A stretch of 5,401 nucleotides of DNA. Source: RUG11247 sp045649485. GTDB lineage: Bacteria > Bacillota > Clostridia > Christensenellales > Aristaeellaceae. The notes under the pieces were generated by a model, which worked only from the letters and a program-made list of their open reading frames with translations, searched no databases and was not told the DNA's origin. Location of the stretch: contig JAZRPZ010000099.1 in NCBI GenBank assembly GCA_045649485.1, positions 1 to 5,401 on the forward strand, given 5' to 3'. Shown piece after piece: positions 1 to 5,162 of the stretch. Numbering within the stretch: the stretch's first letter is position 1; every line of letters starts with the position of its first letter. The position numbers were made by a program, and so were the translations under genes.

Positions 1-185
1 TCGTGGTCTTATGCGGTATTAGCACCTGTTTCCAAGTGTTATCCCCCTGTCTGGGACAGATTGTTCACGCGTTACTCACCCGTCCGCCGCTAGAATGTCA
101 ACCGAAGTCAACATCCCCGCTCGACTTGCATGTGTTAAGCACGCCGCCAGCGTTCGTCCTGAGCCAGGATCAAACTCTGATGTTC
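1..185 (-). rRNA. 16S ribosomal RNA, 5' end (partial)
   Basis: Read on the minus strand, positions 178 to 159 are the universal 27F site (AGAGTTTGATCCTGGCTCAG), followed by the conserved start of bacterial 16S (GACGAACGCTGGCGGCGTGC) and, further on, GCGGCGGACGGGTGAGTAAC. The 27F site begins at E. coli position 8, so the mature 5' end should lie near 185. Only about 185 of roughly 1,500 nt are present; the gene runs off the left edge. The V1 and V2 sequence resembles Clostridia, but I cannot name a genus. This is the first gene of an rRNA operon whose promoter and leader lie to the right. Confidence 0.98.
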
Positions 186-361
186 AATCCTTATCCTCAA
201 CTCTTGCTTCATCCGAGCGACTCGCCAAAGCCACTCGCCTTCCGCTTCGTCAAGGCGTTTTACTCATTCGAAATCTGACTGTTTATTTCTTGTCTTCTAT
301 CTTCGTCTCTGTATCGTTTTCAAGTTTCACTCGTCGCTTGCGTCGTTCGCTCGCGACAACA
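186..361 (-). ncRNA. rRNA operon leader (pre-16S 5' leader)
   Basis: This is the roughly 175-nt transcribed leader between the inferred start site and mature 16S. It carries a TTGAAAAC motif (323 to 316) that resembles the 3' half of the Bacillota boxA antitermination signal, but the match is partial. It also has two patches rich in repeated CGAG/CGAC words, near 213-238 and 329-355, which can form short stems such as GCGA/TCGC. By analogy with other rrn leaders it should contain the upstream strand of the RNase III processing stem of pre-16S. The partner strand lies outside the window, so this cannot be seen. No coding potential is convincing here. Confidence 0.75.
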
Positions 362-367
362 TTGGCT

Positions 368-396
368 ATTATATCAGGTTCCACATACTTTGTCAA
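368..396 (-). promoter_or_regulatory. rRNA operon promoter (sigma-A, consensus)
   Basis: On the minus strand a perfect TTGACA (396 to 391) and a perfect TATAAT (373 to 368) are separated by exactly 17 bp. A TG one base upstream of the -10 box (TGATATAAT) makes it an extended -10 as well. Transcription should start near 361. It drives the 16S gene that begins about 175 nt downstream. Full consensus in both hexamers, plus A-tracts upstream, is what one expects of an rRNA promoter. Confidence 0.95.
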
Positions 397-400
397 CACC

Positions 401-436
401 TTTTTTCACTTTTTTTGAGAAAATCGGCACTTTTTT
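401..436 (-). promoter_or_regulatory. UP-element-like phased A-tracts upstream of the rRNA promoter
   Basis: Three minus-strand A-tracts lie upstream of the -35 box: A6 (401-406), A7 (410-416) and A6 (431-436). With the start near 361 the first two fall at about -40 to -45 and -49 to -55, where proximal and distal UP subsites contact the RNA polymerase alpha C-terminal domains. Their centres are about 10 and 20 bp apart, in phase with the DNA helix, so intrinsic bending is also likely. The word CACTTTTTT (plus strand) is repeated 21 bp apart, at 407 and 428. Function is inferred from position and composition. Confidence 0.7.
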
Positions 437-463
437 ATAGGGGCCGCTTTTCGCGGCCCCTAT
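437..463 (-). terminator. GC-rich hairpin after the GH2 gene, probable terminator without U-tract
   Basis: An 11-bp perfect stem (437-447 with 453-463, core AGGGGCCGC/GCGGCCCCT) closes a 5-nt loop that reads GAAAA on the minus strand. It begins 9 nt beyond the GH2 stop codon and ends just before the A-tracts of the rRNA promoter, so it is placed to end the GH2 transcript. However, the minus-strand RNA after the stem is AUAAAAAAG rather than a run of U, so it is not a canonical intrinsic terminator. On the plus strand the downstream sequence is only weakly T-rich. It may instead act with Rho or protect the mRNA 3' end. Confidence 0.55.
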
Positions 464-471
464 TCCCTATT

Positions 472-2883
472 TTATACTGTTTTTATACCTATTTCTGCAG
501 TCATATCCCTAAACTTAGCCTTGAAAACAGCATTTCCGCCCTCGGTGTATGTGCGCAGAATTGCCTGTGCACGGCCCTCAAAGGTCTTTCCAATGTTAAG
601 AGAATAATTTTCTTCAGTGATCGGGGCCGCACCACCGAATGCCGCTATAGTCATGGGACCACTAATTTCCGCAGATATAACATCAATTATACCGGGCACT
701 CTGCGTCCCTCGGCGTCCTGAACCTCTATATTCACAAACACAAGGCTCTGACCGTCTGCTGCGGCTTCGGTTTTCTCGGGTATGATCGCAAGTTTAACGG
801 GCGCACCTGCGGTAGTCAGCTTATTGCAGCTTACCTTTTCACCGTTTTTATAGCTTACAGCCTCGATGGTTCCGGGCGTATATTCTATATTAAATATTGC
901 GCGGAAGCGTACGGGCTTCGTCTTTCCCGCGGATTTGCCGTTTACGATAAGTTCGACCTCATCCGCACCGGAATAAACGGTGACTTTTATGTTCTTTCCT
1001 TCATAGCCGGGCCAGGTCCAGCTGTCGGTCACATCTTCGAATCCCCACCTCGACACAGCCTCTGTCATGCCATAGTATGCGGGATTCTGTACGCCGATAT
1101 ATGTGTCGCATTCTCCCCATACGACCTTTCTGAACCAAAGCTGTGCCTTCTCATTGCCGCAGATATCGAAATCCGAATCATTTCCCAGTCTCCAGGGATA
1201 GGCGGAAATATGGGAAGGCGCCTCGGGAATTTCGCCGTTCGGATCGTGGAAAACGCTCTTTCCGATACCGGCTTCGCCGATATAATCGTAACTCGTCCAA
1301 GTGAAATCGCCGATAACATAAGGATGCGCCATGGTATGCGCCCACACATTATCGAAATCGTTTCCGAAAGACTCCGTGCCGCAGATGACCCTGCCGGGAT
1401 AGCGTTTGCCATCCATCGCATAGCGCTTATCAAGATAATTATAGCCCACGATATCCAGCGGCGCGCAAAAATACTCGGTGTATTCAGCCCAGATATTATC
1501 GATAAAGGGAGTATTGCTGTTTTCTATATATCCGCCGCCCGCCTTCTGAAGTTCTTCAAACATCTTCTGCATGACGTCGTCTTCGAGACCGCTCCACAGA
1601 GAGCAAAGTGCATTCAGCACCGGGCGGGTCGGGTCAAGTGCCCTCACCTTTTCCGCAAGCTTTGCCGCAATCTCATAACCCTTCGACATACCGCCGCGTT
1701 CAACTATCTCGTTGCCGGTGGACCAGATTATAATAGAAGGATGATTTCTGTCGCGGGTGATGAAGGCTTCCATATCCTTTTCCCAATCCGCCTCGAAATA
1801 TCTGCCGTAGTCGTTTACGTTCTTGTGATTATACCAGCAGTCGAATGCTTCATCCATTATGAGCATGCCGATTTTGTCAGCCGCAGCCAGCATATCGCGG
1901 GAAGGCGGATTATGCGCAGTACGCATGGCGTTGAAACCTGCATCTTTCTGCAGCTTCAGCTTGCGGAATTCGCTGTCATAATAGGATTCCGAACCCAGAA
2001 GTCCGTTGTCGTGATGGATGCAGCCGCCCTTCAGCTTTACCGGTCTTCCGTTGAGCATGAATCCGTTCACGGTATCCACGGAAATGGTGCGCACGCCGAA
2101 CATGGTATCACATTCGTCGGACATATCTCCGCAGCATATCTTCGAAGCCACTTTATACAGATTGGGGGAATCGATATCCCACAGTTTGGCTTCGGGAATC
2201 GCAACCACAGCACGGGCAATAGCTTTCTTGCACGCAGGTACATACACCAGCGCAGGTGCGCTTCCCACCACATTACCCGTTTCTTCATCTATTGCGGAAG
2301 ATACTACCTGCACCTTTACGGGCTTTGCGGTCTCGTTTGCAACAGTGGTCTCAACTGTAATGAAGGCGGTGCCGTTTATGATATGGTCGGTATGGGCATA
2401 AATTCCCCAGGGCTCAATATGTACATCGTCCGCAACAAGCATATCTACATGCCTGTAAATTCCCGCGCCGGAATACCAGCGGCTGTTGGGCTGCGTGGTA
2501 TTATCTACAAATACGGAAAGACGGTTGTTCTTGCCGGGGCGGATATATTCGGAAATATCCGCATGGAAGGGAGTATATCCATAATTATGCCTGGCAACTA
2601 CCTGACCGTTGAGACTTACAGCGGCATTCATGTACACGCCGTCGAATTCAATGACTACTCTTTTGCCGGTGTATTCGGCGGGAATATCCAGCATCTTTGT
2701 ATAAGTAGCGGCATTGCCGGGATAATATCCCATCGATGCACCGCCGGGCGCGTCTGCAACGGGAGTTTCCTCAATAAGAAAATCATGAGGAAGATCTACG
2801 GTCTTCTTTCCTTCGTCCGACATTTTATAGAAAGGCAATCCCCGCTCAAATTCCCAGCCAAGGTCAATGTTCTTTCTGATCAT
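472..2883 (-). CDS. Glycoside hydrolase family 2 protein (beta-galactosidase/beta-glucuronidase type)
   Basis: A retaining exo-beta-glycosidase of GH2, cytoplasmic (no signal peptide). Numbering here is from an upstream in-frame ATG at 2889; subtract 2 for the start I prefer. Visible order: N-terminal jelly-roll (about 10-155, with NSRWYSGAGIYRHV at 135-148), immunoglobulin-like domain (about 160-270), TIM barrel (about 272-570), then C-terminal beta domains, probably DUF4982 (about 620-685) and an Ig-like domain (about 695-805). The acid/base is Glu394 in IIIWSTGNE. The likely nucleophile is Glu506 in ICGTESFG. Other GH2 marks are GFNAMRTAHNPPS (318-330) and MDEAFDCW (345-352). ATG 2883 is preferred because AAAGGA lies 8 nt upstream, against 2 nt for ATG 2889. 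Family assignment is secure. The substrate is not: galactoside is my first guess, glucuronide or another hexoside possible. No transporter or regulator is adjacent. Confidence 0.93.
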   Translation of the reverse strand: MIRKNIDLGWEFERGLPFYKMSDEGKKTVDLPHDFLIEETPVADAPGGASMGYYPGNAATYTKMLDIPAEYTGKRVVIEFDGVYMNAAVSLNGQVVARHNYGYTPFHADISEYIRPGKNNRLSVFVDNTTQPNSRWYSGAGIYRHVDMLVADDVHIEPWGIYAHTDHIINGTAFITVETTVANETAKPVKVQVVSSAIDEETGNVVGSAPALVYVPACKKAIARAVVAIPEAKLWDIDSPNLYKVASKICCGDMSDECDTMFGVRTISVDTVNGFMLNGRPVKLKGGCIHHDNGLLGSESYYDSEFRKLKLQKDAGFNAMRTAHNPPSRDMLAAADKIGMLIMDEAFDCWYNHKNVNDYGRYFEADWEKDMEAFITRDRNHPSIIIWSTGNEIVERGGMSKGYEIAAKLAEKVRALDPTRPVLNALCSLWSGLEDDVMQKMFEELQKAGGGYIENSNTPFIDNIWAEYTEYFCAPLDIVGYNYLDKRYAMDGKRYPGRVICGTESFGNDFDNVWAHTMAHPYVIGDFTWTSYDYIGEAGIGKSVFHDPNGEIPEAPSHISAYPWRLGNDSDFDICGNEKAQLWFRKVVWGECDTYIGVQNPAYYGMTEAVSRWGFEDVTDSWTWPGYEGKNIKVTVYSGADEVELIVNGKSAGKTKPVRFRAIFNIEYTPGTIEAVSYKNGEKVSCNKLTTAGAPVKLAIIPEKTEAAADGQSLVFVNIEVQDAEGRRVPGIIDVISAEISGPMTIAAFGGAAPITEENYSLNIGKTFEGRAQAILRTYTEGGNAVFKAKFRDMTAEIGIKTV

Positions 2884-2891
2884 GTGCATGT

Positions 2892-2897
2892 TCCTTT
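2892..2897 (-). promoter_or_regulatory. Ribosome binding site deciding the GH2 start
   Basis: The minus strand reads AAAGGA, then AC-ATG-CAC-ATG. The gap from AAAGGA is 2 nt to the first ATG (2889) and 8 nt to the second (2883). The second ATG has normal spacing and is the likely start; the two candidate proteins differ by two residues (Met-His). Confidence 0.65.
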
Positions 2898-2905
2898 CCG
2901 CATAA

Positions 2906-2927
2906 AATTCAGTTTAAGATTTGAATT
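2906..2927. promoter_or_regulatory. Inverted repeat at the GH2 transcription start, possible operator
   Basis: AATTCA (2906-2911) and TGAATT (2922-2927) form a perfect 6-bp inverted repeat with a 10-bp spacer. It covers roughly -5 to +17 of the predicted GH2 start, a position where a repressor would block transcription. The arms are AT-rich and short, so chance is a serious alternative. I do not recognise a known operator consensus. Confidence 0.3.
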
Positions 2928-2928
2928 A

Positions 2929-2957
2929 AGTATACATTTAACATAGCAACATGTCAA
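2929..2957 (-). promoter_or_regulatory. GH2 gene promoter (sigma-A)
   Basis: On the minus strand, TTGACA (2957 to 2952) and TATACT (2934 to 2929) are spaced by exactly 17 bp. The predicted start is near 2922, giving an untranslated leader of about 39 nt. The sfsA stop codon TGA (2956 to 2954) is embedded in the -35 hexamer. The GH2 gene can thus be transcribed alone, although no terminator separates it from sfsA, so readthrough is also possible. Confidence 0.85.
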
Positions 2958-3637
2958 TATAGCTGCACAGGAATCTCACCTTCTATGAACAGACCATCCT
3001 CTTCGACCCGGCATTCCAGCGCAATTATATTTACTCCGCTTTCCGCAGCCTCTTTCAGCGTCCGTGCAAATTCCGGATCGGTATCTGCATTAGGCGTGAA
3101 ATATTTCATGCCCGACATCTGTACAACGAAAACCGCATAAGCCCCGTAGCCTTCATTTACGCAATTCATCAGCCCGCGCAGGTGTTTCGCGCCTCTTTCC
3201 GTAGGCGCATCAGGAAATTTAACCACCCCATCGGTTTCCAGAGTAACCCCTTTTACCTCAATAAACCCGGATGCGTTTCTACTATTATAATAGAAGTCAA
3301 ACCTCGAATCTCCGTGAGTGGTCTCCGCCCGCAATTCGCAATCTCCGAATGGAAATCCCGTTTCCCTTGCCCATTCGCCAAAGGCAATATTGGGCGCCTG
3401 CGAATCCATATTGATAAGCAGCTCGCCCTTCCACACGGCTATGAGGTCATATTTCGTCTTGCGCGCGGGATTCTGCGCCTTCTCAAGCACCACCCTTGCA
3501 CCGGGAATCAAAAGCTCACGGCATCTGCCCGTATTTTTTACGTGACAGACTACTATCTCCCCATCCAGTTCCACGTGCGCAATAAATCTGTTTGGTCGGG
3601 AGATAAATTTCCCTATATGTACGTCCTTGTATCTCAT
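2954..3637 (-). CDS. sfsA: SfsA family DNA/RNA nuclease (sugar fermentation stimulation protein homolog)
   Basis: A 227-residue SfsA homolog, about the usual family length (E. coli SfsA has 234). Family hallmarks are HVKNTGRCRELLIPGA (32-47), SRFDF with Asp114, FIEVKGVTLE (125-134) and FPDAPTERGAKHL (141-153). Asp114 plus Glu127-x-Lys129 fits the PD-(D/E)XK nuclease-like core assigned to this family. The name comes from E. coli, where overexpression improved maltose fermentation; the physiological substrate is still unclear, so nuclease activity is a family-level inference. The start codon overlaps the stop of the upstream lipoprotein gene (ATGA) and has only a weak AGGTG-type binding site, so translational coupling is likely. 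No signal peptide; the protein should be cytoplasmic. Confidence 0.95.
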   Translation of the reverse strand: MRYKDVHIGKFISRPNRFIAHVELDGEIVVCHVKNTGRCRELLIPGARVVLEKAQNPARKTKYDLIAVWKGELLINMDSQAPNIAFGEWARETGFPFGDCELRAETTHGDSRFDFYYNSRNASGFIEVKGVTLETDGVVKFPDAPTERGAKHLRGLMNCVNEGYGAYAVFVVQMSGMKYFTPNADTDPEFARTLKEAAESGVNIIALECRVEEDGLFIEGEIPVQLY

Positions 3638-3990
3638 TTCACACCTATATCAAAGCTGCCCCTGTGGTCATCGCCATCTATCCTTATCTTAAGTTTACCT
3701 TCGGCTTCAACAGTATATATTCCCGCTTCCTTCGTTTCGAATATCATGTCACCGTTTTGCTCATGTACACTGATTGATATCTCGCCGGATTCTGTTTTCA
3801 CATCAATATACAGCGGTCCTTCGTCAATATTCATATTATGACGCATGCATCCATCAAATTTTTTATATCTTCCACTCCAGCTTTCCCTGCCCGTGCTTCC
3901 GACATAACCAATTCGTATTCCGCTGCTGAACACGCATCCTGTCAGCATGACAAGCGCCAATAGCATAAAAAGCATTGTCTTCTGTTTCAT
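3634..3990 (-). CDS. Small secreted lipoprotein, function unknown
   Basis: A 118-residue protein with a lipoprotein signal: MKQK, a hydrophobic stretch (about 6-17) and the lipobox LTGC (16-19). Cys19 should be lipidated and the mature protein anchored outside the cytoplasmic membrane. The mature part is about 100 residues, with two further cysteines absent except Cys48. The C-terminal half alternates hydrophobic and polar residues (YIDVKTESGEISISV, DMIFETKEAG, KLKIRIDGDDHRGSFDIGV), which predicts a small beta-sandwich. It resembles short uncharacterised Firmicutes lipoproteins ending in a G-S-F-D/K-I motif, but I know no function. ATG 3990 is chosen because GGAGG lies 7 nt upstream; ATG 3996 is only 1 nt from it. 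The reading frame continues upstream to 4122, but that would run through the promoter. The gene overlaps sfsA by 4 nt. Confidence 0.85.
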   Translation of the reverse strand: MKQKTMLFMLLALVMLTGCVFSSGIRIGYVGSTGRESWSGRYKKFDGCMRHNMNIDEGPLYIDVKTESGEISISVHEQNGDMIFETKEAGIYTVEAEGKLKIRIDGDDHRGSFDIGVK

Positions 3991-3997
3991 AAACATA

Positions 3998-4002
3998 CCT
4001 CC
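3998..4002 (-). promoter_or_regulatory. Ribosome binding site deciding the lipoprotein start
   Basis: The minus strand reads GGAGG-T-ATG-TTT-ATG. ATG 3996 follows the GGAGG by only one base, while ATG 3990 has a normal 7-nt gap and starts MKQK, a typical lipoprotein signal N-terminus. ATG 3990 is taken as the start. Confidence 0.8.
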
Positions 4003-4011
4003 GTTTATTTT

Positions 4012-4020
4012 ATTATACCA
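4012..4020 (-). promoter_or_regulatory. Lipoprotein-sfsA promoter (extended -10)
   Basis: The minus strand has TGGTATAAT (4020 to 4012), an extended -10 with a perfect TATAAT. The -35 region is poor: the best match is ATACCA at 18-bp spacing, or TACCAC at 17. The predicted start is near 4005, leaving only about 15 nt before the lipoprotein ATG. The -35 region lies inside the -10 element of the opposing peptidase promoter. Confidence 0.75.
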
Positions 4021-4035
4021 TAAACGTTCTGTGCG

Positions 4036-4044
4036 TGGTATAAT
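4036..4044 (+). promoter_or_regulatory. P1 peptidase promoter (extended -10)
   Basis: TGGTATAAT (4036-4044) is an extended -10 with perfect TATAAT. The -35 region is weak (TACCAT at 17-bp or ATACCA at 18-bp spacing) and coincides with the divergent -10 element. The predicted start is near 4051, right at the first G of the ribosome binding site GGAGGG, so the untranslated leader would be only about 13 nt. Confidence 0.75.
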
Positions 4045-4050
4045 ATCCAT

Positions 4051-4056
4051 GGAGGG
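4051..4056 (+). promoter_or_regulatory. Ribosome binding site of the P1 peptidase
   Basis: GGAGGG lies 7 nt before ATG 4064. Another ATG (4057) directly abuts it, out of frame, and would encode only MKYAHT before a TGA. ATG 4049 is in frame but meets TGA at 4058. Only ATG 4064 opens the long frame. Confidence 0.85.
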
Positions 4057-4063
4057 ATGAAAT

Positions 4064-5077
4064 ATGCGCATACGTGATTTTGGAATCAATATCGGCGAGC
4101 TGCCCACCGGCAGACTCAACAAAATATCGGATGTCCCCGGAGTAAAAGTGGGTCATACTACTATCGCTACCGAAACCCATAATACCGGCATCACCGTCGT
4201 GATGCCCTGTGAAGACGACCCCTTCACGAATAAACTTCCCTGTGCCGCTTTCGTGCTCAACGGTTTCGGCAAGACTGCCGGACTTATTCAGGTAGAAGAG
4301 CTCGGCACCCTCGAAACTCCCATCGCACTCACCAACACTTTGAATGTCGGTCTTGTACACGATGCAATGGTGGAATATATGGTGCGCTCCGCAAAAACAA
4401 AGGTGCGCTCTATAAATCCCATTGTTTGCGAATGCAACGACGCATCCCTTTCTACCATTCAGAAGCGCGTTGTCACCGAAGAACATGTTTTTGCCGCCAT
4501 CGAAAGTGCCTCCGCCGATTTTGAAGAAGGCGCTGTCGGCTGCGGACGCGGTACCACCTGCCACGGTCTGAAGGGCGGCGTGGGCTCCGCCTCACGCATC
4601 ATAAATCTGGATAATAAAGAATATACCGTGGGCGTACTCATCCAGACCAATCATGGCAGACTTTCCGACCTTATGATAGACGGAAAAAATATAGGAAAGG
4701 ATATCCAGCGCCGCATCGAAGAAAACACCCCCGATAAAGGCAGCTGCATAATTATCCTTGCAACCGATATCCCTCTTTCCGACCGTCAGCTGCGCAGAGT
4801 CATCAAGCGCTGCAGTGTAGGTCTCGCCCGTCTCGGATCCTTTATCGGACACGGGAGCGGCGAAGTCTTTATCGGCTTTTCCACCGCAAACCGTATCTCC
4901 GCAAAGGAAAAACATGACCTCATCCCCGTGCAGCAGTTGAACGAAGATAAGATCGACGATGTTTTCCGCGCTGCCGCCGAATGCACCGAAGAAGCAGTCC
5001 TAAATTCCATGGCCGCCGCCGAAACCGTGACCGGCCCCGGAAACAAAACCCGCTTTGCTCTTAAGGAATTCATATAA
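4064..5077 (+). CDS. P1 family (S58) peptidase, DmpA-like aminopeptidase
   Basis: A 337-residue member of the DmpA/BapA family (MEROPS S58, now called P1), N-terminal-nucleophile-type enzymes that release N-terminal amino acids from peptides or amides. Family marks run along the whole length: ISDVPGVKVGHTT (21-33), NTLNVGLVHDA (91-101), GCGRGTTCHGLKGGVG (159-174), GHGSGEVFIGFSTANR (262-277) and EEAVLNSMAAAETVTG (309-324). By alignment with DmpA, where cleavage before Ser250 creates the catalytic beta chain, autoproteolysis here would fall between Gly264 and Ser265, giving chains of about 264 and 73 residues. No signal peptide, so probably cytoplasmic. It is transcribed alone, divergently from the lipoprotein gene, and ends at its own terminator. 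Whether it acts on L-amino acid peptides, D-amino acid substrates or beta-peptides cannot be told from sequence. Confidence 0.93.
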   Translation: MRIRDFGINIGELPTGRLNKISDVPGVKVGHTTIATETHNTGITVVMPCEDDPFTNKLPCAAFVLNGFGKTAGLIQVEELGTLETPIALTNTLNVGLVHDAMVEYMVRSAKTKVRSINPIVCECNDASLSTIQKRVVTEEHVFAAIESASADFEEGAVGCGRGTTCHGLKGGVGSASRIINLDNKEYTVGVLIQTNHGRLSDLMIDGKNIGKDIQRRIEENTPDKGSCIIILATDIPLSDRQLRRVIKRCSVGLARLGSFIGHGSGEVFIGFSTANRISAKEKHDLIPVQQLNEDKIDDVFRAAAECTEEAVLNSMAAAETVTGPGNKTRFALKEFI

Positions 5078-5078
5078 G

Positions 5079-5114
5079 AAAAGAGATCAGCAGCTGAGGT
5101 TGCTGATCTCTTTT
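5079..5114 (+). terminator. Intrinsic terminator of the P1 peptidase gene
   Basis: A 14-bp perfect stem (AAAAGAGATCAGCA at 5079-5092 with its complement at 5101-5114) closes an 8-nt loop, beginning 1 nt after the stop codon. The plus-strand RNA ends in UUUU-ACUAUU, a modest U-tract formed by the stem's own 3' arm. The AAAA/TTTT flanks make it potentially bidirectional, giving a backup stop for tRNA readthrough. Confidence 0.9.
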
Positions 5115-5128
5115 ACTATTCTACATAA

Positions 5129-5158
5129 CAAAAAAGCACTTGCTTCTGCAAGTGCTTT
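5129..5158 (-). terminator. Intrinsic terminator of the 5S-tRNA-Asn unit
   Basis: An 11-bp stem (AAAGCACTTGC at 5133-5143, complement at 5148-5158) with a TTCT loop. On the minus strand it is followed by a run of T (GTGCTTTTTTGTT), the canonical form. It starts 5 nt after the tRNA CCA end and closes the rRNA operon. Confidence 0.93.
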
Positions 5159-5162
5159 CTCT

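Larger units (their letters stand above)
4011..4045. repeat. Perfect 10-bp inverted repeat built from two divergent -10 elements
   Basis: TATTATACCA (4011-4020) and TGGTATAATA (4036-4045) are exact reverse complements with a 15-bp spacer centred at 4028. Each arm is an extended -10 promoter element, one facing each way. The symmetry may simply reflect two matching promoters, or it may be a binding site for a dimeric regulator. Confidence 0.85.

Noticed and set aside
3..418. Two short plus-strand reading frames over the left edge
   Set aside because: They lie antisense to 16S rRNA and its leader and have no ribosome binding site or family resemblance.
415..2946. An 843-codon plus-strand reading frame opposite the GH2 gene
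   Set aside because: It lies exactly in codon register with a clear GH2 enzyme having all catalytic motifs. Its translation is low in recognisable domains, and it starts inside the A-tract region with no ribosome binding site.
4011..4045. The inverted repeat as an intrinsic terminator or small transposable element
   Set aside because: The stem is AT-rich with a 15-nt loop and no U-tract, and no target duplication or longer element is visible. Both arms are explained as extended -10 boxes.
3991..4122. N-terminal extension of the lipoprotein to an upstream ATG at 4122
   Set aside because: It would translate through the divergent promoters and into the opposing gene, and would bury the lipoprotein signal. 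GGAGG with correct spacing marks ATG 3990.
4013..4915. Minus-strand reading frames within the peptidase gene
   Set aside because: They are in codon register with the DmpA-like peptidase and have no initiation signals; they are mirror frames.
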